Positions 5,018-10,728 of a stretch of DNA of 11,872 nucleotides are shown piece by piece. The notes beneath the pieces were generated by a model that worked only from the letters and a program-made list of their open reading frames with translations, was not told the DNA's origin and ran no database searches. The DNA lies in the NCBI GenBank assembly GCA_964518135.1, contig CAZFEY010000023.1, forward strand, positions 1 through 11,872. Direction: 5' to 3'. Position 1 is the stretch's first letter. Every line of letters starts with the position of its first letter. This DNA comes from 2-12-FULL-40-12 sp964518135. GTDB taxonomy: Bacteria > Patescibacteriota > Minisyncoccia > Minisyncoccales > 2-12-FULL-40-12. The position numbers and the translations under genes were made by a program.

Positions 5018-5632
5018 GTGAAAATGTCTCAAAGTTTAAATCAGTCGCAGCATTTGGAACAAGCAATGACTCAAAGACAGTATTTGGGTCAGGCACTGAC
5101 GTTGAAGCTCTCACTTATCCAGGAACTTCGTGGAGTACAGTATAATCCACGAGCAGAATGTCCTAAGTGTGGGCGCAAGTTGTCAGATCTTGAGATCCTT
5201 GAGGGTTTCAACAATGATCCGAACGACCTCACTACGCGATGTACTGCTTGTTTCAATCGGTTTACGCCTAAGCTGATTTATCGAAGCGATTTTTCTTCGG
5301 TTGAAATTCCATTCTTCTGTTCCGTCCAAGCCCTTGAAAGGTTACGGGGCATGGAAAATCTGCTAGCAGAAGAAATTATGCGCCGAGAAACAGGCCTTTA
5401 CCATTCAGTAATTTTTCATCATGGAAGTTTGAAAGCTGGATTCAAACAGATCGGGATCGAATACGCATTTGATGAAATTACGGGATGGCAGCAGAAGGTT
5501 CATTCTTTTCTCGGCAGATTGCCCGATACGGTTATTGCTGAACACGCAGGCGTGACAGCAGATCGAGTCGGAAAGCTCCGAAGAAAGCTAAGAATCCCCA
5601 AGTTCGTCCAGCCAAAATTTGCGGATACTTAG
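5018..5632 (+). CDS. Zinc-ribbon and helix-turn-helix protein with sigma-54 region-I-like N-terminus
   Basis: The start is GTG 5018, seven bases after a perfect AAGGAGGTGA (5001-5010); ATG 5024 is the alternative. Three parts are visible. Residues 1-38 are Gln/Leu-rich (QSQHLEQAMTQRQ, then LTLKLSLIQEL) and resemble the sigma-54 region I pattern SQxLxMTxQLQQ. Residues 48-78 form a four-Cys zinc ribbon (C48, C51, C75, C78) inside AECPKCGRKL and TTRCTACFNRFTPKL. Residues 168-195 (LPDTVIAEHAGVTADRVGKLRRKLRIP) match the helix-turn-helix pattern seen as PDxxIAxxxGVSxxxVxxRRxxLGIP. No sigma-54 core or RpoN box is present. A DNA- or polymerase-associated regulator is inferred. Single-gene unit. Confidence 0.65.
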   Translation: MKMSQSLNQSQHLEQAMTQRQYLGQALTLKLSLIQELRGVQYNPRAECPKCGRKLSDLEILEGFNNDPNDLTTRCTACFNRFTPKLIYRSDFSSVEIPFFCSVQALERLRGMENLLAEEIMRRETGLYHSVIFHHGSLKAGFKQIGIEYAFDEITGWQQKVHSFLGRLPDTVIAEHAGVTADRVGKLRRKLRIPKFVQPKFADT

Positions 5633-5643
5633 CATCCATCCGA

Positions 5644-5667
5644 AGGGTCGAAATCGACCCTTTTTTC
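5644..5667 (+). terminator. Intrinsic terminator
   Basis: AGGGTCGA (5644-5651) / TCGACCCT (5654-5661), a perfect stem (effective loop AAAT), followed by TTTTTTCTTTT. Confidence 0.9.
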
Positions 5668-5684
5668 TTTTGGCTGATTTTGTA

Positions 5685-5693
5685 TGTTAGAAT
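5685..5693 (+). promoter_or_regulatory. Extended -10 box before the exonuclease VII gene run; leaderless start predicted
   Basis: TGT-TAGAAT ends 9 bases before ATG 5703. Usual geometry puts the first transcribed base at about 5700-5703, and there is no ribosome site. No -35 box is seen. It probably drives the 92-aa membrane protein, xseA and xseB. Confidence 0.5.
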
Positions 5694-5702
5694 ACAACCA
5701 TT

Positions 5703-5981
5703 ATGATGTTGTTTTTGGGGGTTATCGATCTAATTGCGGCAGCAATTTTATTGTCGCAAGGTTTTGATATAAAGGTGCCATTGGCGGCTTTAATTTTGAT
5801 ACCAATCGGCCTTTTTTTAAAATCATTGATTAGCATAGCGGATATAGGCAGTATTACGGATATAGTCGTTGCTATATTGATTGTTTTGGGTATATTTTTT
5901 AATCTACCATGGCAGTTTCTTATCATAGTGGCAATTATCATGGCAATTAAAGGGTTGTTAAGCTTTATTGCGCTGGGGTGA
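5703..5981 (+). CDS. Small integral membrane protein, unknown (92 aa)
   Basis: Not recognised. Almost the whole chain is hydrophobic, with about four short membrane segments (roughly 2-18, 26-47, 52-68, 70-90) and few charges (Lys at 24, 40 and 83). It could be a small membrane scaffold, but nothing shows a function. The stop TGA (5979-5981) is one base before the xseA start, so it is the first gene of that operon and translationally linked to it. Confidence 0.7.
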   Translation: MMLFLGVIDLIAAAILLSQGFDIKVPLAALILIPIGLFLKSLISIADIGSITDIVVAILIVLGIFFNLPWQFLIIVAIIMAIKGLLSFIALG

Positions 5982-5982
5982 T

Positions 5983-7200
5983 ATGGAGAAAAATGAAATA
6001 ACAGAAAACAATAATACCGATGAAAGGATTTTTTCTGTTTCAGAATACATAACGCTTTTGAATATTGGCCTTAAAAAATTCAAAGCAAAAATTATAGGCG
6101 AGGTTTCAGAAAGAAAAATAGCCTCTTCTGGTCATGTGTATTTTTCCCTTAAAGACGAACAAGATGGAGCAATTATCAATTCCATAATCTGGAAATCCGC
6201 CTACAATATGTACGGTATAAAGCTTGAAGATGGAATGAAAATCATCGCCAAGGGATATCCCGAAATCTATGCGCCTTTGGGTAAATTCTCTTTTATAGCA
6301 GAAGTTATCGAGTTGGCGGGTGAAGGAGAATTAAAAAAACAATATGAAAGATTAAAGAAACAACTATCTGGCGAGGGGCTTTTTGACGAAGCAAGAAAAA
6401 GATCAATTCCCAAATACGCCCAGAGAATTGGATTAATTACTTCCAAACAGGGAGCAGCTTTGGCAGATTTTCTTAACAATATGGGTAAGTTTGGATTTAG
6501 GATTAAAATGATAGATTCCAGAGTAGAAGGGCAAGAAGCGGTGGTCGATCTCTTAAGATCGTTGAAGTCCTTTAAGAAAGAGGATATTGATGTTTTGGCA
6601 ATAATCCGAGGCGGGGGATCTTTTGAGTCTTTGATGTCTTTTAACAATGAAAAGTTAGTAAGGGAGGTGGCGAATTTCCCGGTTCCGGTAATTGTTGGGC
6701 TAGGCCACCATAAAGATGAGCCATTAGTAACTTTTGCCGCCGATATTTCTGTTTCTACGCCGACCGCCGTCGCAAATTATCTTAACCAATCGTGGGAAGA
6801 GGCGGTTTTGCTTCTCGAGAGATACGAAAGGAATATTCTTAGTCGCTACGAAGAGATTTTTGAAAACTATAGGGTTATAGAAAATAAACTAAAGATTTCT
6901 TTGGAAAGCTTTAAAACTAAATTATCAAGTGCTAAAATGAGCTTAGAGTATTGTTTGGAGAAATCTATTACCGGATTCAAATCGTTACTCCAAGAAATAT
7001 CTCAAAAGATACAGCACGCGCAAGAGGTCGTTTCTTCTAATGATCCCGCAAGACAGTTGGAGTTGGGATATAGCATAGCAATGGCTGGTAAGAAAATTAT
7101 TAGAAGCACTAAAGATATAAAAATAGGAGAAGGATTTAGTTTGAAAGTATCTGATGGTGAAATTGGTTCTGAAGTAAAGAAGATTCACCCTGTTAAATAA
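5983..7200 (+). CDS. xseA: Exodeoxyribonuclease VII large subunit
   Basis: XseA with several XseB chains forms exonuclease VII, which degrades single-stranded DNA from both ends and acts in repair. The order is typical: an N-terminal OB-fold for DNA binding (about 18-112, with KAKIIGEVSE and HVYFSLKD), then the catalytic domain with the AADFLNN segment (D162), RGGGSFESL (R209), GLGHHKDEPL (H242, D245; the family has GHETD) and ADISVSTPTAVA. A coiled-coil stretch (about 270-350) follows, where XseB packs, and the C-terminal DPARQLELGYSIA...GEGFSLKVSDGEI closes the protein. Length (405 aa) is near normal. ATG 5983 is preferred over the upstream TTG 5968 because GGGGTGAT (5975-5982) immediately precedes it and TTG lies inside the previous gene. 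Confidence 0.93.
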   Translation: MEKNEITENNNTDERIFSVSEYITLLNIGLKKFKAKIIGEVSERKIASSGHVYFSLKDEQDGAIINSIIWKSAYNMYGIKLEDGMKIIAKGYPEIYAPLGKFSFIAEVIELAGEGELKKQYERLKKQLSGEGLFDEARKRSIPKYAQRIGLITSKQGAALADFLNNMGKFGFRIKMIDSRVEGQEAVVDLLRSLKSFKKEDIDVLAIIRGGGSFESLMSFNNEKLVREVANFPVPVIVGLGHHKDEPLVTFAADISVSTPTAVANYLNQSWEEAVLLLERYERNILSRYEEIFENYRVIENKLKISLESFKTKLSSAKMSLEYCLEKSITGFKSLLQEISQKIQHAQEVVSSNDPARQLELGYSIAMAGKKIIRSTKDIKIGEGFSLKVSDGEIGSEVKKIHPVK

Positions 7201-7223
7201 TTTTAATACATCCCATAAATCAA

Positions 7224-7469
7224 ATGGCAAAAGATAAAAAAGACTCAGGAAATTTAAATAAGAATTTAAAACAATTGGCTGAAATTACTGAATGGTTTGA
7301 TAAGCGAGAGGAAATTGATGTTGAAGAGGGACTAGAGAAGGTTAAAAAAGCCATCTCTTTAATAAAAGAAAGCAAGGCAAGACTTAAATCGATTGAGAAT
7401 GAATTTGAAGAAATTAAGAAAAACATTGACCTCAAGGAAGATGAGAACTACGAAGATAAAGATTTTTAG
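7224..7469 (+). CDS. xseB: Exodeoxyribonuclease VII small subunit
   Basis: An 81-aa, all-helical, charged protein. It has the XseB pattern: a first helix LNKNLKQLAEITEWFDKREEID, then VEEGLEKVKKAISLIKESKARLKSIENEFEEIKK, corresponding to the family's LeesL..ye.g..L.k.c...L..ae. Its position 23 bases after xseA supports the call strongly. The usual first-helix signature (fEeAl..LE.IV..LE) is weak, as in other CPR versions. The N- and C-terminal tails are highly charged. There is no ribosome site before ATG. Confidence 0.85.
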   Translation: MAKDKKDSGNLNKNLKQLAEITEWFDKREEIDVEEGLEKVKKAISLIKESKARLKSIENEFEEIKKNIDLKEDENYEDKDF

Positions 7470-7484
7470 GTCGGCATATTAATA

Positions 7485-7573
7485 ATAATTATTAACCGCT
7501 TCGCTGTCCCGCTGAAGCGGGAAGAAAAAAATAATTAATCGCTGCGCTGTTTTTCCAGCGTAGCTGAAAAAAA
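7485..7573. repeat. Two tandem hairpin-bearing repeat units
   Basis: Two units of 46 and 43 bases lie between xseB and the ATP-cone gene. Each begins ATAATTA, continues to CGCT with a GC-rich hairpin, and ends in a run of A. Unit 1 (7485-7530) can fold as CCGCTTC/GAAGCGG or as CCCGC-TGAA-GCGGG. Unit 2 (7531-7573) folds as GCTGCGCTG (7541-7549) / CAGCGTAGC (7556-7564), nine pairs with one G-T. The sequences are diverged but the shape is the same. Confidence 0.6.
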
Positions 7574-7855
7574 ATGGCAAAAGAAGTTGTAAAAAGAGAC
7601 GGCACAAAAGAACCTTTTGATGCCGGAAAAATTAGGAATGCGATATCGATGGCCGCAACAGAAGCTGGATTAGAAGAGGAAAAGAAAAAGGAAGTTGTGG
7701 AGCAGGTTACTGCGGTGGTTGTAGGAATGGCAGACACCAAAGAAGAAATTACTACATCAGAAATTAAAGAAAGCATATTGGCAGAGCTTGATAATGTTGA
7801 ACCGTCGGTATCTGCGGCTTGGAGAAAGTACGACTCAGAAAACAAGCAAGCGTAG
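7574..7855 (+). CDS. Free-standing ATP-cone domain protein (93 aa)
   Basis: The chain begins VVKRDGTKEPFDAGKIRNAI (5-24), the hallmark of the ATP-cone, a domain that binds ATP or dATP and usually regulates ribonucleotide reductase (NrdA/NrdD) or forms part of the NrdR repressor. The rest (EEITTSEIKESILAEL, then EPSVSAAWRKYDSE) corresponds to the later helices ending in the v...Y..Yr motif. Here the domain is alone, with neither a reductase nor the NrdR zinc ribbon. It could sense ATP/dATP for a partner protein encoded elsewhere. It follows xseB after the tandem hairpins; there is no Shine-Dalgarno site, only an A-run before ATG. Confidence 0.8.
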   Translation: MAKEVVKRDGTKEPFDAGKIRNAISMAATEAGLEEEKKKEVVEQVTAVVVGMADTKEEITTSEIKESILAELDNVEPSVSAAWRKYDSENKQA

Positions 7856-7872
7856 TTTTCGGGTTTGTATCA

Positions 7873-7908
7873 AGAGCGTTTTGGCAATAGCCTGGACGCT
7901 TTTGTTTT
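7873..7908 (+). terminator. Intrinsic terminator
   Basis: AGCGT (7875-7879) / ACGCT (7896-7900) with an inner GGC-AATA-GCC, followed by TTTGTTTT. It ends the xseA-xseB-ATP-cone run. Confidence 0.7.
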
Positions 7909-7927
7909 CTTGGTGTTTGTGCGAAAC

Positions 7928-7933
7928 TAAAAT
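7928..7933 (+). promoter_or_regulatory. Possible -10 box for the FKBP gene
   Basis: TAAAAT ends 8 bases before ATG 7942, the same spacing as at uppP, again predicting a leaderless message. It is not extended and has no good -35, so support is modest. A perfect TATAAT at 7956-7961 lies inside the reading frame and is too close to the next ATG (7966) to serve it. Confidence 0.35.
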
Positions 7934-7941
7934 AGTTCGAG

Positions 7942-8415
7942 ATGATCAATAAATTTATAATAACTATGAGACAGACAAAATATTTAATTGGTTTGGCGAT
8001 AATATTAGTAATATTGTTGATTTTTTACTTCCTACCCAAAAAAGAAGAAACTTCTTCGGTTGGACAAAATCAACAATTAAAAATTATGGAAAACGGTCTA
8101 AAAATTGAAGATATTAAAACTGGAAATGGCGCAGAGGCCAAAGCTGGCAATACTATTACAGCGCACTACACGGGTACGCTTTTGGACGGAACGAAATTTG
8201 ACAGTTCTTTGGATAGAGGACAGCCATTTTCTTTTGAGTTGGGAGCCGGAAGAGTTATCTCTGGTTGGGATCAGGGCGTTTTAGGTATGAAAGTTGGCGG
8301 CAAGAGAAAATTAACCATTCCGCCAGATTTAGCCTATGGGGCAAATGGAATACCAGGCATGATTCCGCCAAACGCAGCCCTTGTTTTTGAGATTGAATTA
8401 TTGGGAGTAGAATAG
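7942..8415 (+). CDS. FKBP-type peptidyl-prolyl cis-trans isomerase, membrane-anchored
   Basis: The 157-aa protein has one N-terminal membrane helix (about 14-31), a short linker, and a complete FKBP domain (about 52-157) predicted outside the membrane. FKBP active-site residues are present: Y76 in AHYTGTL, F86-D87 in TKFDSS, V105-I106 and W109 in RVISGWDQG, Y132 in LAYGANG, and F149 in LVFEIELL. It should speed proline isomerisation during folding of exported proteins. ATG 7942 is used because a -10 box is correctly placed; ATG 7966 (residue 9) is an alternative and would not alter the membrane helix. The gene is 11 bases before the haem-protein gene, probably in the same transcript. Confidence 0.92.
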   Translation: MINKFIITMRQTKYLIGLAIILVILLIFYFLPKKEETSSVGQNQQLKIMENGLKIEDIKTGNGAEAKAGNTITAHYTGTLLDGTKFDSSLDRGQPFSFELGAGRVISGWDQGVLGMKVGGKRKLTIPPDLAYGANGIPGMIPPNAALVFEIELLGVE

Positions 8416-8426
8416 ATGCTTTTTTC

Positions 8427-9038
8427 ATGGAGCAGGTAAGTCGTTTACTAGATGCCAAAAATAAACCCTTAAACCATATCGTTGTTTTTGGTTTGTCATT
8501 GTTATTAGTGTATGTTTTTTTGTTGTCCGGAATAAGCTTGAATAGAGCCGTTGCCGGAGCATCATTCGTGCTTTTATTCTTGATACTTATAATAGGGCCG
8601 TGGATGCAACTTATTAAACCATCTATAAGAGTTTTACCATGGGGGATTCCTTGGAGTTGGCGAGGAGAACTGGGTATTTGGTTTGCGATTTTATCTGTCA
8701 TACATTTTTTATTGGTTTTTTCTGGCGACAATTGGAAAATCAGATGGTCATTAGCGGCTATTCTGGGATTGGTGGCTCTTTTTTGGACGACTATCTTGGC
8801 AATTACTTCTTTCAGTAAAATCATCAAGCTATTAGGCGTTGATTCTTGGAGGTGGCTACACGCTTTTGCCTACGTAATTTTTTATACGTCTGGATTACAT
8901 GTTGTATATCACGCTTTTCTACGCAACGGCCGGCCAAGTCACTGGCTACATTGGGCATATCTAGCAATGATGATTATAGTGGTAATTTTAGAAGCCAGCG
9001 CTTTCGTTAAGAATGTTATCCATCGTAAAAAAGCCTAG
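8427..9038 (+). CDS. YedZ/MsrQ-like ferric-reductase-type haem membrane protein
   Basis: About six membrane helices are visible (roughly 16-35, 42-61, 82-99, 108-128, 142-163, 174-193). Pattern RGELGIWFAILSVIH (79-93) and the segment SWRWLHAFAYVIFYTSGLHVVYH (140-162) match the ferric-reductase-like transmembrane domain, with H93, H145, H158 and H162 as likely haem ligands. MsrQ, its closest familiar relative, passes electrons to the periplasmic methionine-sulfoxide reductase MsrP, but no msrP is in view and no flavin/NAD domain is fused. A role in electron transfer across the membrane is inferred. It follows the FKBP gene closely and ends at the bidirectional terminator. Confidence 0.75.
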   Translation: MEQVSRLLDAKNKPLNHIVVFGLSLLLVYVFLLSGISLNRAVAGASFVLLFLILIIGPWMQLIKPSIRVLPWGIPWSWRGELGIWFAILSVIHFLLVFSGDNWKIRWSLAAILGLVALFWTTILAITSFSKIIKLLGVDSWRWLHAFAYVIFYTSGLHVVYHAFLRNGRPSHWLHWAYLAMMIIVVILEASAFVKNVIHRKKA

Positions 9039-9061
9039 GGAATTGGATCCGCCAAATAAAC

Positions 9062-9090
9062 AAGCCCCGAGTTGGTCTCGGAGCTTTTTG
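9062..9090. terminator. Intrinsic terminator, probably bidirectional
   Basis: AAGC and CCGAG (9062-9071) pair with CTCGG and GCTT (9077-9086), loop TTGGT, with one mismatch. T-rich on both sides (CTTTTTG on plus, GCTTGTTTATTT on minus). It separates the convergent haem-protein and coiled-coil genes. Confidence 0.8.
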
Positions 9091-9097
9091 TATTTGT

Positions 9098-9847
9098 CTA
9101 GGGTTTGCCTTGAGAGAGAGCTTTGATTCTTTCCAAGACATAATTTCTTTTTCTGTAATGGATGATTGTGCGGTTTGGTCCAAGTACGCTGGCTATGCGT
9201 TCCGTGGTTGAATGGGGCAATAGATTGTGAGTAATATAAGCATCTGCCTCTGGTAGGTGGCGCATACCGTCCGAAACGACGTGCTGTACGAAAGCGATAG
9301 AAGGAAAGCTCTTTTTCAGCTTTGTTATTTCGCCTCCGCCGTACTTTTTTTCAGGAACGCAGAATAATACAGTGATTTCTTCTGGGTTTCCGTTATTCTT
9401 TGGCCGCAGCAGATTCGCTTTTTCTTCTCTTTCGTACCTGTGCGACAACTCTCTGATATCCTTCGCGAAGTTCGAGAGTCTCATTGTGCGGCAGGCCGCA
9501 CCTGCTTCTAGCTTTTTGATGATGCTCTCTTGAGAATCGATTCTCTCGTCCTTCTTTCTCGTTTCCTTCTCGAGCTCTTTGATACGCTCCTTTCGTAATC
9601 TGATCTTTGAGCGCAAATCTGTAATTTCTTTTTTGAGCTCGCCTTTTTCTGCCTTGTGCGACCCCTCCATTTCTTTAATTTGTTCTTCCAGCAATTTAAT
9701 GGTTTCATCGCGAGAAAGAACTTCCGCTTGTAGACGCCCTGATTCCTCCTCCAGTGTTCTGACTTGTTCCCATAATCCGTCTTTTGGTGGTGATTCCTGG
9801 GTTGTGGCTTGTTCTTCTGCGCAAGTATCACTTAAATCTCGTGCCAT
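9098..9847 (-). CDS. Coiled-coil protein with DUF2325-like C-terminal domain (249 aa)
   Basis: The start at 9847 has an AGGAGAT ribosome site (9854-9860 on the minus strand). Residues 1-24 are polar and probably disordered; 25-145 form a long coiled coil with heptad Leu/Ile/Glu/Lys (LEEQIKEMEG, LKKEITDLRSKI, KERIKELEKE). Residues 157-245 are a compact alpha/beta domain: ITVLFCVPEKKYGGGEITKL, then VQHVVSDGM, LPEADAYITHN, LLPHSTTERIASVLG, TIIHYRKRN. The order (GG motif, His, aDayI, sHxxxxxi, final strand with a basic loop) resembles DUF2325, a domain of unknown function often joined to coiled coils. It has no membrane segment. It has its own promoter, back to back with the one at 9929. Function unknown. 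Confidence 0.65.
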   Translation of the reverse strand: MARDLSDTCAEEQATTQESPPKDGLWEQVRTLEEESGRLQAEVLSRDETIKLLEEQIKEMEGSHKAEKGELKKEITDLRSKIRLRKERIKELEKETRKKDERIDSQESIIKKLEAGAACRTMRLSNFAKDIRELSHRYEREEKANLLRPKNNGNPEEITVLFCVPEKKYGGGEITKLKKSFPSIAFVQHVVSDGMRHLPEADAYITHNLLPHSTTERIASVLGPNRTIIHYRKRNYVLERIKALSQGKP

Positions 9848-9892
9848 TTCGACATCTCCTTATAGGGAATATTAAGAACTGTAATTGTATAT

Positions 9893-9920
9893 TTTATAAC
9901 ACATGCTGATATTTACACAA
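9893..9920 (-). promoter_or_regulatory. Promoter for the coiled-coil gene
   Basis: Minus-strand TTGTGT (9920-9915), 16 bases, then TGT-TATAAA (hexamer 9898-9893), an extended -10. It is divergent from the promoter at 9929; the two -35 boxes are only 8 bases apart. Confidence 0.6.
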
Positions 9921-9928
9921 ATCCATAC

Positions 9929-9956
9929 TTGATATTTCAAAGTGGTTGTGTATGAT
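9929..9956 (+). promoter_or_regulatory. Promoter for the structured leader and the two small genes
   Basis: TTGATA (9929-9934), 16 bases, TATGAT (9951-9956). Predicted start near 9963. No second promoter was seen between here and the gene at 10155. Confidence 0.6.
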
Positions 9957-9962
9957 AAAACC

Positions 9963-10117
9963 AACATTATGAATTGCGGCAGAAACAATAACAAGCATTA
10001 CATCAGATTTATTTGGCTCCAAGTTTTTCAGGAGTTTGTTTCTGTTGCAAAAAACACTTAACCATTTTTAGAACAATATATTTGCGTCAGAGGTAAGCTC
10101 CTGAAAGGGAGCTTTTT
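9963..10117 (+). ncRNA. Structured RNA or attenuator leader, about 155 nt
   Basis: This fills most of the 307-base gap between the two flanking genes and contains no reading frame. A 15-pair stem is formed by 9974-9988 with 10036-10050 (13 Watson-Crick and 2 G-T pairs). Its loop holds a small CTCC/GGAG hairpin (10017-10034). An unpaired A/T-rich stretch follows, then the intrinsic terminator at 10095-10117. TTTCAGGAG (10026-10034) is perfectly complementary to CTCCTGAAA (10098-10106), the left arm and loop of the terminator, so it could act as an anti-terminator. It is either a free small RNA or a leader controlling read-through into the genes at 10155 and 10383. No known riboswitch class was recognised. 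Confidence 0.55.
10095..10117 (+). terminator. Intrinsic terminator upstream of a gene (candidate attenuator)
   Basis: AAGCTCC (10095-10101) / GGAGCTT (10108-10114), loop TGAAAG, followed by a T-run. It lies 38 bases before the start of the next gene on the same strand. Confidence 0.75.
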
Positions 10118-10154
10118 CAGTTCTTTACCAACTTAACAAGGAGGGTTAAACGCT

Positions 10155-10373
10155 ATGCGTGAACCTGACAATGATGCCTCTGACAGCAATAATGTCGATA
10201 GTCTGGGAAAAATGAATTGGGATTCTTTTAGGGGGTTTCCCGACCCGGGCTTCATTCCCGCTGTTTATTGCGCGATCTGCAAGGATAATCACCCCTGGGG
10301 TAGATGTCCCTTGCAACCAAATGATCCGGCCGTGTTCCACGACTTGATGCGCGGTCCGAACGATTGTTTCTAG
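10155..10373 (+). CDS. Small protein with CCHC zinc-knuckle-like motif (72 aa)
   Basis: Start supported by AAGGAGGG (10138-10145). The N-terminal third is acidic and Asn/Ser-rich (REPDNDASDSNNVDS). Residues 39-51 read C-x2-C-x3-H-x4-C (C39, C42, H46, C51), close to the CCHC zinc-knuckle spacing C-x2-C-x4-H-x4-C but one residue shorter before the His. It is preceded by a Pro/Gly/Phe-rich stretch and followed by a short tail. Zinc knuckles commonly bind single-stranded nucleic acid; that role here is only a suggestion. It is the first gene after the structured leader, and its stop overlaps the next gene's ribosome site, so the two are coupled. No family recognised. Confidence 0.65.
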   Translation: MREPDNDASDSNNVDSLGKMNWDSFRGFPDPGFIPAVYCAICKDNHPWGRCPLQPNDPAVFHDLMRGPNDCF

Positions 10374-10382
10374 GAGGTTAAT

Positions 10383-10607
10383 ATGACAGATTCAATCGAA
10401 AGCAAAGGAAGCATACCGGATTATTTGCTTCCTAAATTCGACGACGAGACAGATTTCGTTAGCGAGATTGGAAACACCACTCATTACTCCGAATGGAGCA
10501 AAAGAGAGGCGGGTCAGCGATCAGTGTTTGTCGATGGTGATTATAATACCTCTATTGATCCATCTCCATTCGCAGGTCCGTCTGTGTGGGAAAGCGAGAT
10601 TTTCTAA
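10383..10607 (+). CDS. Small acidic protein, unknown (74 aa)
   Basis: Not recognised. It follows the zinc-knuckle-like gene by 9 bases, with AGGAGG (10372-10377) overlapping that gene's TAG stop; this is typical of tight operon coupling. The chain is acidic and polar (SIESKGSIPDYLLPKFDDETDFVSEIG, then SIDPSPF...VWESEIF), has no Cys, no membrane segment and no clear repeat, and is probably partly disordered. It ends at its own terminator. Confidence 0.6.
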   Translation: MTDSIESKGSIPDYLLPKFDDETDFVSEIGNTTHYSEWSKREAGQRSVFVDGDYNTSIDPSPFAGPSVWESEIF

Positions 10608-10614
10608 GTTCTTT

Positions 10615-10655
10615 GGCGGATATTTCGAGTTCTGCTCTGATATCCGCCTTTTTAT
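10615..10655 (+). terminator. Intrinsic terminator
   Basis: Perfect 9-bp stem GGCGGATAT (10615-10623) / ATATCCGCC (10640-10648), with a 16-base loop that holds an inner GAG/CTC pair, then TTTTTATTTT. Confidence 0.85.
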
Positions 10656-10665
10656 TTTGTAGGTA

Positions 10666-10695
10666 TTGACAGATTATGGTTGAATATGCTATGCT
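10666..10695 (+). promoter_or_regulatory. Promoter for the two-helix membrane protein
   Basis: TTGACA (10666-10671), 18 bases, TGC-TATGCT (hexamer 10690-10695, extended -10). Confidence 0.7.
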
Positions 10696-10707
10696 GAAAA
10701 CAGCATA
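10690..10707. promoter_or_regulatory. Palindrome over the -10 box and start site; possible operator
   Basis: TATGCTG-AAAA-CAGCATA is a perfect 7-bp inverted repeat that includes the -10 hexamer and the expected first transcribed bases. A repressor bound here would block the promoter. Only its right arm would be transcribed, so it is unlikely to act as an RNA hairpin. Confidence 0.45.
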
Positions 10708-10728
10708 ATTTGTCAAGGAGGAGATATA

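Noticed and set aside
6267..6647. A 126-codon minus-strand frame
   Set aside because: It is a shadow of the xseA catalytic region.
9508..9875. Overlapping frames on both strands within the coiled-coil gene
   Set aside because: They come from the biased Lys/Glu/Arg/Ser codons of the coiled coil; only the 249-aa frame has a ribosome site and an ordered domain.
9963..10117. 6S RNA
   Set aside because: 6S RNA is one long rod with a central open bubble; here a single 15-pair stem is followed by unpaired sequence and a terminator.
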